From Nakamurella antarctica (lineage in GTDB: Bacteria > Actinomycetota > Actinomycetes > Mycobacteriales > Nakamurellaceae): DNA of 64,000 nt. Position 1 is the stretch's first letter; every line of letters begins with the position of its first letter. The notes under the pieces are model-generated. The model was not told the origin of the DNA and did no database searches. It saw only the letters and a program-made list of their open reading frames with translations. Made by a program: the position numbers and the translations under genes. The stretch spans positions 1,922,001 through 1,986,000 of the forward strand of contig NZ_CP034170.1 of NCBI RefSeq assembly GCF_003860405.1, in the 5' to 3' direction. Positions 19,208 to 27,619 of the stretch are shown here, in pieces.

Positions 19208-19828
19208 ATGGATACCGCCATGGAACGATTGGACCACCTGGTGCTCGCCACCCCCGACCTACTGGCCACCTCGGATCTGCTGGCCCGCCAACTGGGCGTC
19301 ACCCCCTCACCAGGGGGTAGCCACGCGGGACGTGGAACGCGAAACCTGCTTGCTCGTTTAGGCTCTCGAAGCTACTTAGAAATTATTGGGATCGACGAGG
19401 ATCAGCGGGACCACCTCGGGCCCCGCCCCTTTCGGGTCGACGAGATTGACACACCGACAGTGGTGAACTGGGCCGTGGGCGTTCCAGACACGCGCGGCGC
19501 GCGGCTCAACGCTGTGAACGCGGGCTATGACCCGGGGCCAGCCTCGGCAATGCAGCGCATCCGACCCGACGGCGTCGTGCTGTCCTGGTTGCTCACAATG
19601 CCAACGTCGGCCACCACCCCGTTCCTCATCGACTGGCTGGGGTCCACGCACCCGGCCGAAGATGCCGCGGCCGGGATCACCCTGATCAGCCTTCGCGTGC
19701 GGCACCCGGATCCGAAAACGGTTTCCCGCCAGATCCGCGCGTTAGGAATTGCGATGACGGTCGAACAGGGACCCGAAGCGCTGCTCGTGACGCTGTCGGG
19801 CCCGCGCGGGAACCTCACTTTTGGCTAA
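19208..19828 (+). CDS. VOC/glyoxalase-like domain protein
   Basis: The 206-residue protein starts MDTAMERLDHLVLATPDLLA, the first beta-alpha-beta unit of a vicinal-oxygen-chelate fold with its metal-ligand-like His, followed by GTRNLLARLGSRSYLEIIGI. It resembles single-chain Glyoxalase_3-type proteins of unknown substrate. ATG 19208 has a strong GAGGAG site six bases before it. It follows ku by 18 bases and could be co-transcribed, but no functional link is evident. Confidence 0.75.
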   Translation: MDTAMERLDHLVLATPDLLATSDLLARQLGVTPSPGGSHAGRGTRNLLARLGSRSYLEIIGIDEDQRDHLGPRPFRVDEIDTPTVVNWAVGVPDTRGARLNAVNAGYDPGPASAMQRIRPDGVVLSWLLTMPTSATTPFLIDWLGSTHPAEDAAAGITLISLRVRHPDPKTVSRQIRALGIAMTVEQGPEALLVTLSGPRGNLTFG

Positions 19829-19901
19829 GGATTTGCACGCTCTCGCGACTTTCTGATCCCCGACTGCATACCGAAACGCCGGAGTGGGCATACTGACTGA
19901 C

Positions 19902-20057
19902 ATGGGAATGCTCATTGTGGTCTTGTTGGTAATCTGGCTCGCCTTCGCAGTACTGGGGTTCGTGATCAAGGGCCTAGTGTGGCTCGCAATCATCGGCCTC
20001 GTACTGTTTGTGGCAACCTCGATCTGGGGTTTCGTCAAGGGTAAAACTAAAGCGTGA
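19902..20057 (+). CDS. 51-residue two-helix membrane protein
   Basis: The sequence reads MGMLIVVLLVIWLAFAVLGF, then IKGLVWLAIIGLVLFVATSI, and ends WGFVKGKTKA with stop TGA at 20055-20057. It is almost entirely hydrophobic with a Lys in the turn and a basic tail, typical of the small hydrophobic proteins found singly in many actinomycetes. Function is unknown. A dyad terminator lies 70 bases downstream, which supports an independent short transcript. Confidence 0.65.
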   Translation: MGMLIVVLLVIWLAFAVLGFVIKGLVWLAIIGLVLFVATSIWGFVKGKTKA

Positions 20058-20127
20058 TGCCCGAATAGCGGGCAACTCCGCGAGAAAGTCGTAGGCACTG
20101 GCAAACGTCAGTACCGAGAAACGAAGC

Positions 20128-20169
20128 ATGCAGCAGGGGCCGATTGATTCTCGTCCGCCCCTGCTGCAT
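20128..20169. terminator. Bidirectional terminator hairpin
   Basis: ATGCAGCAGGGGC (20128-20140) and GCCCCTGCTGCAT (20157-20169) form a perfect 13-base-pair stem with a 16-base loop. T-containing sequence follows on both sides. It separates the convergent small membrane gene and doxX gene. Confidence 0.75.
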
Positions 20170-20196
20170 TTGCTGTTGACCCGCTTGCATGTGCTG

Positions 20197-20781
20197 TTAT
20201 CTCAACCAAGCGTTCTTGAGGACGAAAGACATTTTCGCCCAGCGCGCCCCCAGGCCCCACATGTTGCCCGCGTTCGTGGCGGCCACCACGAGAAGCGCGA
20301 CCGCATACAAGAAGTGGTAGTCGACCAGGGGGTTACTGGACCCGGTCGGCTCCCCTGCCACATTGAACCTGGCGACGGGGTACTCCGCGATCCACATCAA
20401 TGCCATGAGCAAAATTCCCACCGCAGCGGCAAGTCGCAATCCAATTCCCAGGATCAGGGCGACCCCTACGACCAGCAAACCAAGCATGAAAAGCGTGTCA
20501 GCCCACCATGTTCCGGCGATGCTGTGGAAGGTCGACTGCAGTGGGCCGACATCGACGGACTTGAGAAATCCATTGGTGGGCGAACCGCCGTTAATCCAAG
20601 CCTTGGCGCTGGTGGCCGAATAGCCCAACCCGAATGCCTTATCCAAGAAGGCCCACAGGAAGATGAATCCTGTCGAGACCCGAAGCAAAACCAACGTCCA
20701 AGTCGCCCAATGGCTCAAGGGCTTCGCTGCGAGGTCCGGCTCCGAACTATTACGCGGTGCGGTGGGAGCGATGATTGACAT
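20197..20781 (-). CDS. DoxX-family membrane protein
   Basis: The 194-residue protein has four predicted membrane helices (about 26-46, 93-112, 117-134, 155-172). The segment LLRVSTGFIFLWAFLDKAFG, the loop WINGGSPTNGFLKS and GTWWADTLFMLGLLVVGVAL are typical of the DoxX/DoxD group related to thiosulfate:quinone oxidoreductase subunits and redox-linked membrane proteins. It begins 12 bases after the nitroreductase stop on the same strand, so the two are probably one transcript. Its place beside a DosRS-like system suggests a role in the respiratory or redox side of a hypoxia response. Confidence 0.8.
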   Translation of the reverse strand: MSIIAPTAPRNSSEPDLAAKPLSHWATWTLVLLRVSTGFIFLWAFLDKAFGLGYSATSAKAWINGGSPTNGFLKSVDVGPLQSTFHSIAGTWWADTLFMLGLLVVGVALILGIGLRLAAAVGILLMALMWIAEYPVARFNVAGEPTGSSNPLVDYHFLYAVALLVVAATNAGNMWGLGARWAKMSFVLKNAWLR

Positions 20782-20793
20782 GATGCCTCTTCC

Positions 20794-21878
20794 CTAGTGG
20801 TTGAGATCAGCATCCGTCTCGCGGCTCTGAGAAACACCCGGCAAAAGGTCCCTTTCCGGCGGGACCAAGGTCCCATCCCCTGCCGGCGTCAATGCGATCA
20901 CCCCTGCCTCGGCAACCATTGTCGCGCTGGCGGCCCGTCGAGGTGTGGCAGGAACCGGGCCGCCAAACCCGACGCGTAAGACAGCTTGTGGGTAGGCAGG
21001 TTCTGCCAGTACCGATTGCACGCTGTGCCTCGCGCCCGGTACTTCTACGAGCTGCGATAGAAATGAGGCTGATAATCCGAGGCTGGTCGCGGTCAGTAGC
21101 ACTCGTTGCATCGCGATACCCGCAGTGACTTGACTCAACGCGTTGTCAGCCCAGCTCGCCAGCACCACAATTAAAGGTTGCTGCTCAAAGTCCTTATTTG
21201 GCAGGCGTTCCGGTCGTCCTGTTGGGCCGAAGTCACGGAAGGTCCAGGTATCGTTCGCTGCTGGCGGCGGGCCCGCCGATCGCAGTGGCACTCCGTCGGC
21301 CCCCCTACCCGCCCTGTCCAGTTTTTCCACTCCTGCAACCACAGCGGATCTGCCATCTGCAGGTGATGCGCGTCCGCCGACCACTGGCGCAGGCTTGCCA
21401 ACCTCGCTGGGTCATCAATAATTTCTGCCGTCGCGCCCTCGAGTTGCGCGGCCCTGACCAACTGCCGTCTGTGCATTGGCTCGATGTCGGTTTCAAGGAA
21501 CGGTCGCCGGTTGGTCCTGCGATGCACAATCGCACGCTCCAGCTCTGCAGACTCCGGGCTGAGTCGGCCAACCCCATCACTCTCGATGCTGGCGATCGGA
21601 CCATCAACGCCAGCCGGAAATAGCGTCACCCGAGCAGCGACGCCCGCGCGTCCCACCGCCAGTCGAAGGTTCAACAAAGCTGCCCCACAGGATAGAAGCA
21701 TCTCGCGACCATCCGGGTCGGTGCCCGGCAGCGCCCTCGAGTGATCCGCATGCAGTTGGATCGACGCCGTTGTCATGGAAAATTTCCATGGCTGACTGTT
21801 GTGCAGCGAGGGCGCGCGGCCTGCCGCAGTCAGAACAGTGTCCAATTGGATGAGGGTCAATCCCAGTGGAAGATCCAT
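20794..21878 (-). pseudogene. Acg/DosR-regulon-type nitroreductase, split by a frameshift
   Basis: Two overlapping frames together make one protein of about 360 residues. The N-terminal frame (from ATG 21878, GGAGG upstream) has VLTAAGRAPSLHNSQPWKF and SCGAALLNLRLAVGRAG, hallmarks of Acg-type FMN nitroreductases. The second frame carries the C-terminal half (TWTFRDFGPTGRPERLP, LIVVLASWADN, GLSASFLSQLVEVPG). The switch falls at the C6 run 21300-21305: one extra C there would restore WTGRVGGADGVPLRSAG. In Mycobacterium tuberculosis such genes (Acg, Rv3127) belong to the DosR regulon. Sequencing error and true inactivation cannot be separated here. Confidence 0.8.
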
Positions 21879-21955
21879 TGTTACCACCACCTCCGAGCGG
21901 GTTCCGACGCCGCAGCTGCTGACACCGTGCACCTCACGGTCGTCCCTTCCGCAGG

Positions 21956-21982
21956 TTCGGGTCTACGGTCCAAGGTCCCGAC
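21956..21982. promoter_or_regulatory. Two overlapping DosR-box-like sites
   Basis: On the minus strand GTCGGGACCTTGGACCGTAG (21982-21963) matches about 13 of 20 positions of the DosR consensus TTSGGGACTWWAGTCCCSAA; on the plus strand TTCGGGTCTACGGTCCAAGG (21956-21975) matches about 12. They overlap, lie 78-104 bases upstream of the nitroreductase start and 110 or fewer upstream of dosS. The core CGGGACCTT recurs in the box before the stress-protein gene. Confidence 0.55.
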
Positions 21983-22092
21983 TTTGCAGACCCCGCGTTC
22001 TGCTACTACGCGTCGGGGTGGGTAAATGGGGACGAACCTGACACAGTTGACCCCGAGGGTGCCCTCGCCCCCTGCCTGAGGAGCTGATTGTT

Positions 22093-23697
22093 CTGAATTC
22101 ACCAGAACCGGGTCTGCGCAAGCTCGTAGCCGCAAATAGATCGATCCTGGGTGAGCTGTCGCTTCCGTTGGTCCTGACCCGCGTGGTGGAAACAGCCTGC
22201 GAGTTGACGGGTGCCCGATATGGGGCGTTGGGGGTGATCGGCTCCGATGGACTGTTGGAAAAGTTTATTCATACTGGAATGGCTCCCGACCAGGTCGATG
22301 AGATCGGGGACCTGCCGCGCGGGAAAGGCTTGCTGGGCGCACTTATTCACAATCCCGAACCGATCAGATTGGCCCGACTTGCCGACGACCCGCGGTCAAG
22401 TGGGTTTCCCCCTCACCACCCGCCGATGGATTCATTCCTTGGTGTCCCGATCAAATTGCGTAATGAGGTGTACGGAAACCTCTACCTGACAGATAGTTTG
22501 GCGGGCGAGTTCACCGCGGACGACACAGATCTTGCACTCTCACTAGCGGGTACCGCCGCCGTCGCAATCGAAAATGCGCGCTTGTTCAGTGAGGCCCAGC
22601 GCAAACAGGATTGGCTTCAGGCATCGACTGAGATTACCCGTCTCCTCCTCACCGGTGGCAGCAGCGATGCGCTACGAGAAATAGCCGACAGGGTGAAGGT
22701 GCTGGCACGTGCTGACGTGGTCACGGTGGAGCTACCCGCGTCGCGATCGGGCTATTTTCGCGTCGAGGTAGCTACCGGCGTGAGTGAAGAAGTGCTGCAG
22801 GGCCATGAATACCCGGCACCGGGAACGCTTTCCCAAGCTGTCGTTGATACGGGTCAAGCCTCTCGCATTGCCAACGCCGCTGACTGCAGCGACTTGGTGA
22901 ATCTGACACAAGTGGTGCCGCTCGGCCCCGTCATGGCTCTGCCACTGGCAAGCGTCACTAGTCCTCGAGGAACGTTAGTAGCCGCGCGACTGCCTGGTCG
23001 TCCTGTTTTCTCGCTCGCAGAACTTGATATGGCCACTACGTTCGCTGGCCAGGTTTCTATCGCGTTGGGATTGGCCGATGCTCAGGTAGCAAAGGATCAG
23101 CTGACACTTTTAGAAGACCGTGGCAGGATCGCCCGCGACCTTCATGATCATGTGATTCAACGACTATTCGCCACCGGCCTCACGGTTCAAAGCGTCCTGC
23201 CGTTAACCGCATCGCCTGCAACAGAGAAACTCTCCGCCGTGGTCGACGAATTGGACGCAGCTATTAGGCAGATCCGAGCGTCCATCTTTTCGCTTGAGGG
23301 AGCTCTCAACCATTCTGAATCCGTCCGCTCCGAATTGCTCGACACCATCGTGGTGGCGTCGTCATCGATGCCTGTTCCGCCCCAGGTGAGACTGGTCGGA
23401 CCGATTGACACGCTCATCTCACCGGCGCTGCGGGACGACGTCCAGGCAGTGTTGCGCGAGTCGTTAACTAACGTGGTCAGGCACGCGCGCGCGGCAACGG
23501 TGACGGTCGTTGTTTCCGTCGCAGATGGAGTCTTGGCGGTGGACGTCCAGGACGACGGGGTCGGTTTCGGCTCACCCGTACATCGCAGTGGTCTCGCAAA
23601 CCTGCTGGACCGCGCGGAAAACCACCGCGGCACCTTCGTGGTTGAATCCGCCCCGACGAAAGGAACGCGCCTCCAATGGTCGGTCCCGATCCCATGA
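22093..23697 (+). CDS. dosS: DosS-like sensor histidine kinase with tandem GAF domains
   Basis: The protein has GAF-A (about residues 25-160), GAF-B (about 175-330), a HisKA_3 dimerisation helix with the phospho-acceptor His in DRGRIARDLHDHVIQRLFAT, and a HATPase domain with VLRESLTNVVRHARAATVTV and DVQDDGVGFG. This is the DosS/DevS architecture that senses O2, NO, CO or redox state through GAF-A. The first in-frame canonical start is TTG 22168, but similarity (LRKLVAANRSILGELSLPLV) extends upstream. A CTG at 22093, nine bases after GAGGAG, or ATG 22026 joined by a one-base change in the C5 run 22068-22072, are candidates. The stop overlaps dosR as ATGA. Confidence 0.85.
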   Translation: MNSPEPGLRKLVAANRSILGELSLPLVLTRVVETACELTGARYGALGVIGSDGLLEKFIHTGMAPDQVDEIGDLPRGKGLLGALIHNPEPIRLARLADDPRSSGFPPHHPPMDSFLGVPIKLRNEVYGNLYLTDSLAGEFTADDTDLALSLAGTAAVAIENARLFSEAQRKQDWLQASTEITRLLLTGGSSDALREIADRVKVLARADVVTVELPASRSGYFRVEVATGVSEEVLQGHEYPAPGTLSQAVVDTGQASRIANAADCSDLVNLTQVVPLGPVMALPLASVTSPRGTLVAARLPGRPVFSLAELDMATTFAGQVSIALGLADAQVAKDQLTLLEDRGRIARDLHDHVIQRLFATGLTVQSVLPLTASPATEKLSAVVDELDAAIRQIRASIFSLEGALNHSESVRSELLDTIVVASSSMPVPPQVRLVGPIDTLISPALRDDVQAVLRESLTNVVRHARAATVTVVVSVADGVLAVDVQDDGVGFGSPVHRSGLANLLDRAENHRGTFVVESAPTKGTRLQWSVPIP

Positions 23698-24329
23698 CCC
23701 CCATCCGAGTGTTTCTCCTCGATGACCATGAAATAGTGCGCCGCGGGATTTCCGAACTAATTTCCGCAGAAACCGATATTGAAGTAGTCGGCGACGCTGG
23801 AACCGTGGCTCAAGCCTTGGCCCGTATCCCCGCGGTTCGGCCAGATGTCGCCGTGCTGGATGCTCGTCTCCCCGACGGAAGCGGTATCGACGTCTGCCGC
23901 GATATTCGTTCAGCGATGCCCGACATCAAGTGCCTGATCCTTACCTCCTATGACGACGACGCTGCGTTGTTCGCTGCCGTCATGGCCGGCGCAGCGGGAT
24001 ATCTACTGAAGGAGATTCGTGGTGCCTCCCTGGTCGACGCGATCCGACATGTAGCCGCCGGTGGCTCGCTCATGGATCCGCAAGTCACCGGAAAGTTGTT
24101 GACCCGATTGCGGGACGGCGTGCCCCACGACACCAGGGCGGATTCGCTCACGGCGCGTGAGCGCGAGATTTTGGATCTGATTGCGGAAGGTCTGACCAAT
24201 CGGCAGATCGGCGAGTCGCTCTTTTTGGCGGAGAAGACGGTCAAAAACTATGTGTCCTCTTTGCTGACAAAACTTGGAATGCAACGCCGCACCCAAGCTG
24301 CGGTGTTCGGTGCTCAGATAAAACCGTGA
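23694..24329 (+). CDS. dosR: DosR-like NarL/LuxR-family response regulator
   Basis: The 211-residue protein has a receiver domain with acidic pair D10-D11, phospho-acceptor D56 (VAVLDARLPDGSG), T84 and K106 (GYLLKEIRGA), a linker, and a LuxR-type helix-turn-helix at about 151-205 (LTAREREILDLIAEGLTNRQ, KTVKNYVSSLLTKLGMQRRT). These closely follow DosR/DevR, the hypoxia regulator of mycobacteria. ATG 23694 overlaps the dosS stop by four bases. Predicted operator sites occur before the nitroreductase and the universal stress gene, so it probably controls its neighbours. Confidence 0.9.
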   Translation: MTPIRVFLLDDHEIVRRGISELISAETDIEVVGDAGTVAQALARIPAVRPDVAVLDARLPDGSGIDVCRDIRSAMPDIKCLILTSYDDDAALFAAVMAGAAGYLLKEIRGASLVDAIRHVAAGGSLMDPQVTGKLLTRLRDGVPHDTRADSLTAREREILDLIAEGLTNRQIGESLFLAEKTVKNYVSSLLTKLGMQRRTQAAVFGAQIKP

Positions 24330-24371
24330 AGAGGCAATTCAACAGACCACCGCATATTTTCACCCGTTTGG

Positions 24372-24391
24372 CTCGGGACCTTTGGCCCTGA
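24372..24391. promoter_or_regulatory. DosR-box-like palindrome upstream of the stress-protein gene
   Basis: CTCGGGACCTTTGGCCCTGA agrees with the DosR consensus half-sites GGGAC and GNCCC around a TTT centre. It is 88 bases before the universal stress gene start and 43 bases after dosR. Confidence 0.6.
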
Positions 24392-24478
24392 CGTTCCGAT
24401 GACGACCCGCCTAGCGTCATAGCCACGGTTCGGCGCCGGTAGGCACCGATTTCGCCCTCAGCCTTTGGGAGATTCATC

Positions 24479-24955
24479 ATGGACGCATCGACGCGGACAC
24501 CATTCATCGTTGTGGGTATTGACGGGTCACGCGAGAGTGTGTCCGCCTTACAATGGGCGCTTGCCGAGGGTCTTCGGACGGCTGCGGCGGTAGAAGTCGT
24601 GCACTGCTGGCAAGGCGACACGATTGTCGAGGCACTCCTCACGTCACACACCGAATTGAAAATCGGATCCGAATGCATGCTGGATAACCAGGTAGCGGCT
24701 GCGGTGAAGGATCTTCCCGTTTCCCCCGAAATTACCAAGGTCAGTGTCGGCGGCAAGGTCAGCACCGCGCTGCTGGAGCGCGCAAAGGGCGCAAACATGC
24801 TCGTGCTTGGGTCACACCGAACCACAACTTTGCATGACCGCGTCTTCGGACAGGTGCTTGGCGGCTGCCTTCGCAAGGCCAGCTGCGATGTTGCAGTTAT
24901 TAATAGAGACGGCCATGTTGTGCAGATACAGCGGGTATCTTCAGCCGTCTCTTAA
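24479..24955 (+). CDS. Universal stress protein (UspA family)
   Basis: The 158-residue protein has one Usp domain: FIVVGIDGSRESVSALQWAL at the start, a middle acidic helix, and NMLVLGSHRTTTLHDRVFGQ with VLGGCL near the end, which is the ATP-binding GSH/R-x9-G type loop. ATP-binding Usp proteins are the largest class in mycobacterial DosR regulons. A DosR-box-like site lies 88 bases upstream and dosR 149 bases upstream, so it is probably a direct target. A strong hairpin follows. Confidence 0.9.
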   Translation: MDASTRTPFIVVGIDGSRESVSALQWALAEGLRTAAAVEVVHCWQGDTIVEALLTSHTELKIGSECMLDNQVAAAVKDLPVSPEITKVSVGGKVSTALLERAKGANMLVLGSHRTTTLHDRVFGQVLGGCLRKASCDVAVINRDGHVVQIQRVSSAVS

Positions 24956-24991
24956 AGCTTTGGTCAACCATCTGGCCGGAGACAGAAAGCT

Positions 24992-25024
24992 GTCGCCCCG
25001 TCGGATCGGATCCGGCGGGGCGAC
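24992..25024. terminator. Hairpin terminator between usp and terC
   Basis: GTCGCCCCG (24992-25000) pairs with CGGGGCGAC (25016-25024) and the stem continues inward as CGGAT/ATCCG with one G-T pair, leaving a three-base loop. It lies between convergent genes. A second dyad, CAGCGCTA/TAGCGCTG at 25041-25062, overlaps the terC stop codon. Neither has a long T run. Confidence 0.6.
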
Positions 25025-25053
25025 GCCCTCTTGCCTATCGCAGCGCTAAGAAG

Positions 25054-26115
25054 CTAGCGCTGTTCGTGACTGGTTGAGGTGTCCTTGGTGGTGGTTACCT
25101 CGTCGGTAACAGTGTTCACAGCCTTGAACTGGCCCGACGCCTCGGCTGGCACTGCCATATCGGCGGTGGCGATGTCTACTTCGGACGTTTGAGGCTTCAG
25201 GATGCTCAACACGACGGCTCCTGTCAGAGCGACCACGATCACGGCAAGGCTTGCCAGCGAGGGGATCTCGGGGATCGACTCGTTGATTACCTTGTGGCCA
25301 GCCTGAAGGAAGAGTTTGATCCCGATGAAGGCCAAAATGAACGCGAGCGCCTTGCCCAGGTAGTGGAATTTGTCTAGCAGGCCGGCAAGCAAGAAATACA
25401 GCGCGCGCAGCCCGAGGATGGCAAACGCGTTGGAGGTGTAGACGATGAACGGCTCGTCGGAAACAGCAAGGACCGCTGGAACCGAGTCGACAGCGAAAAC
25501 CAGATCAGCAGCCTCAATCGCGACAAGTACCGCCAACAAGGGAGTTCCGACGCGCTTGCCCGCCTCCTTCACGATGAACTTCGTGCCGCGGTACTCATCA
25601 GAAATAGGAATGAATTTGCGTAACACCCGGACTGCCAACCCCTTGCTGGGGTCAATCGTGTCGTCGTGGCCTTTGATGAGCTTCCAGGCACTCCAGATCA
25701 AAATGGCACCAAACACGAACAACACAGCGGCGAACTTGCTCACTACAGCTACGCCCAGCGCCAGGAAGATGCCACGGAAGATCAAGGCTCCCATGACGCC
25801 GTAGAACAGCACTCGGTGTTGGAAGGCTGCTGGGACCTGGAAGTAGGCAAAGATCATCGCAAAAACGAATAGGTTATCGACCGAGAGGCTCTTCTCCAAG
25901 AGCCAGGCTGTCGTGTAGTCCAGGCCCGGACCACTGCCAAAACCAATAAAGATCACGATCCCGAAAATGACGGAGACGCCCACCCAGACGCCGCTCCAGA
26001 TAGCCGCTTCTTTAAATTTGATGACGTGGGCACCGCGGTGAGCGAGCAGGTCGATGGCAAGCATGATGACTACCACCGCGACGAAGGCTGCCCAGGCCCA
26101 GAAGGGGACGTTCAT
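25054..26115 (-). CDS. TerC/Alx-family integral membrane protein
   Basis: The 353-residue protein has about nine membrane helices and the family motifs LLEKSLSVDNLFVFAMIF near 68-85 and AIEAADLVFAVDSVPAVLAV near 194-213, whose aspartates are thought to bind metal. TerC/Alx proteins export Mn2+ or assist membrane-protein metalation. The last 60 residues are soluble, Thr- and Ser-rich. ATG 26115 has AGGAG five bases upstream. I looked for a yybP-ykoY manganese riboswitch in the leader and did not find its consensus. Confidence 0.9.
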   Translation of the reverse strand: MNVPFWAWAAFVAVVVIMLAIDLLAHRGAHVIKFKEAAIWSGVWVGVSVIFGIVIFIGFGSGPGLDYTTAWLLEKSLSVDNLFVFAMIFAYFQVPAAFQHRVLFYGVMGALIFRGIFLALGVAVVSKFAAVLFVFGAILIWSAWKLIKGHDDTIDPSKGLAVRVLRKFIPISDEYRGTKFIVKEAGKRVGTPLLAVLVAIEAADLVFAVDSVPAVLAVSDEPFIVYTSNAFAILGLRALYFLLAGLLDKFHYLGKALAFILAFIGIKLFLQAGHKVINESIPEIPSLASLAVIVVALTGAVVLSILKPQTSEVDIATADMAVPAEASGQFKAVNTVTDEVTTTKDTSTSHEQR

Positions 26116-26226
26116 TGTTTCTCCTGACGAGTTTCTTGTGAGGTATGCGAGTAGTTGTGGCTGGTTCCAGCCCGCTTCACTCATCATCTAGTGTATTTTC
26201 GCGGCAGCCCAGGTATGAATTTGCCT

Positions 26227-26260
26227 AAAAAAAAGGCAGTTGGTTGCCGTTTTACGGCAA
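26227..26260 (-). terminator. Terminator of the PucR-type gene
   Basis: TTGCCGT-TTT-ACGGCAA (26244-26260) overlaps the stop codon, and on the minus strand is followed by GGCA-ACCAAC-TGCC and eight Ts (26234-26227). The T8 tract after the small stem fits an intrinsic terminator. Confidence 0.65.
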
Positions 26261-27475
26261 TACTTGGGCATCCCACTCGATCAAACGGGCTCCTAGCACT
26301 GCCGTGTGCAAAGTGAACCTAGAGGTGGCATCGTCCGGGTCATGGCCTGTCAGTTGCCGTACCCGCTCGAGGCGGTAGGTGACCGCACGTACGGAGAGAT
26401 GCATGGTGCGCGCAGTTGCCGCGGTGTTGCTTCCCGTAGAAAAGTAAGCGAAGAGCGTGTCAATCAGCGGCCGCGCCCCACCACGAGCGGTGGTGAGCGG
26501 CCCGAGGACCGTCCGTACCAAATCCGTCATCGCCGCTTTATCGCGTAGCAGCACTCGATAGACCAGCATTTCGGCAGCATCGATCACATCCAGCGCGCGG
26601 CCCAGCCTTCTCCCCAGATCGAGCGCCTCTTTGGCATCTTCAAAGGATGCCCGGACGCCCGCCGGACCGACGTGCGAGCGACCTATCCCCAGTTGCCAGT
26701 CACCGACTTTGGGGAAGCGGCGCAGTTGGACCTTGGTCGGGAGAACTGGGTCGCCTGAGCGAGGGGGCAGCACTGACGTTATTCCGGCTACCATTTCCGA
26801 CACAGCCAACTTATCGGGCGCGGCGAAGATAGCGACCAGCGCTCCGTCCTTGGTCGCTATCAAAGCGTCTGCGTCTGCCTTCGTTCCCAGCAGTGCGCGT
26901 TCTATCGCCACCACCACAGGGCTGCCCTCTACAAAGGGCCTTTCGGATCGGACTATCGCCACAGCGTGCGGCCCGGGAAGACTGAGGCCGAACGTCGCTG
27001 CCCGTTCGACCAACCCCACGACATCGCTGCTGCCAGTGAGGAGGTCATCGATGAATTCGCGCCGCGCGGATACCTCTGCACGGATCACATCGCGCCTAGC
27101 GAGTTGGTAGCCCTCGGTCAGAGCGGCAACGACGTCGTCGGCCGCTCGCAACACAGCGTGGCCTGCACGCACGACGCCTTGTGGGTCACTGGCTGCCTGT
27201 TGCACCTCAGGCAGATGTTCCCAAAGCCGCCAAGCAGCGGACAGATACAAGTCGAGAAGTGCTCGGAGCGCCACCCCTTGCGAGGCGGCAACTCGCCCAA
27301 CGTCCTTGAACCGCAGCACATCTGGTTTTCGCAGCCGGGTACCACCAGCAACGGAGAGAACAACAATCTGTAAAAAATCAGAGAGCAGATGGGGGTCTAG
27401 CCCGCCCGCATCTTTGGCGCCACCCCGCGAAACTACGTCGATGACTTCCCGCGGAATAGACGCCGAGTGTGTCAT
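26252..27475 (-). CDS. PucR/CdaR-type transcriptional regulator
   Basis: The 407-residue protein has an N-terminal helical region like RsbRD domains (about 20-150), a central GGDEF-like domain typical of CdaR proteins (about 160-290, HAVAIVRSE, LVAIFAAPDKL), and a C-terminal PucR helix-turn-helix (TLFAYFSTGSNTAATARTMH, then VRAVTYRLERVRQLTGHDP). Such proteins sense metabolites and regulate catabolic, fatty-acid or stress genes. It stands alone between Lsr2 and terC, so no target can be proposed from context. Confidence 0.85.
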   Translation of the reverse strand: MTHSASIPREVIDVVSRGGAKDAGGLDPHLLSDFLQIVVLSVAGGTRLRKPDVLRFKDVGRVAASQGVALRALLDLYLSAAWRLWEHLPEVQQAASDPQGVVRAGHAVLRAADDVVAALTEGYQLARRDVIRAEVSARREFIDDLLTGSSDVVGLVERAATFGLSLPGPHAVAIVRSERPFVEGSPVVVAIERALLGTKADADALIATKDGALVAIFAAPDKLAVSEMVAGITSVLPPRSGDPVLPTKVQLRRFPKVGDWQLGIGRSHVGPAGVRASFEDAKEALDLGRRLGRALDVIDAAEMLVYRVLLRDKAAMTDLVRTVLGPLTTARGGARPLIDTLFAYFSTGSNTAATARTMHLSVRAVTYRLERVRQLTGHDPDDATSRFTLHTAVLGARLIEWDAQVLP

Positions 27476-27619
27476 CGTCGCCCTTTCCGGAGCCTGCTTG
27501 ACCGTGCTGGATTCCGGCAGGCACTTCAGTTTATCCGCCGACCACTCTTCGAAGGGGCCACCGCCCGTGAGGCACGAAATCTGTCCTCATCCTCATCGCA
27601 CGCAGACGGCCCGGACAGG

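Noticed and set aside
26116-26215. Possible yybP-ykoY manganese riboswitch before terC
   Set aside because: The conserved loop sequences of that riboswitch are not found in the leader.
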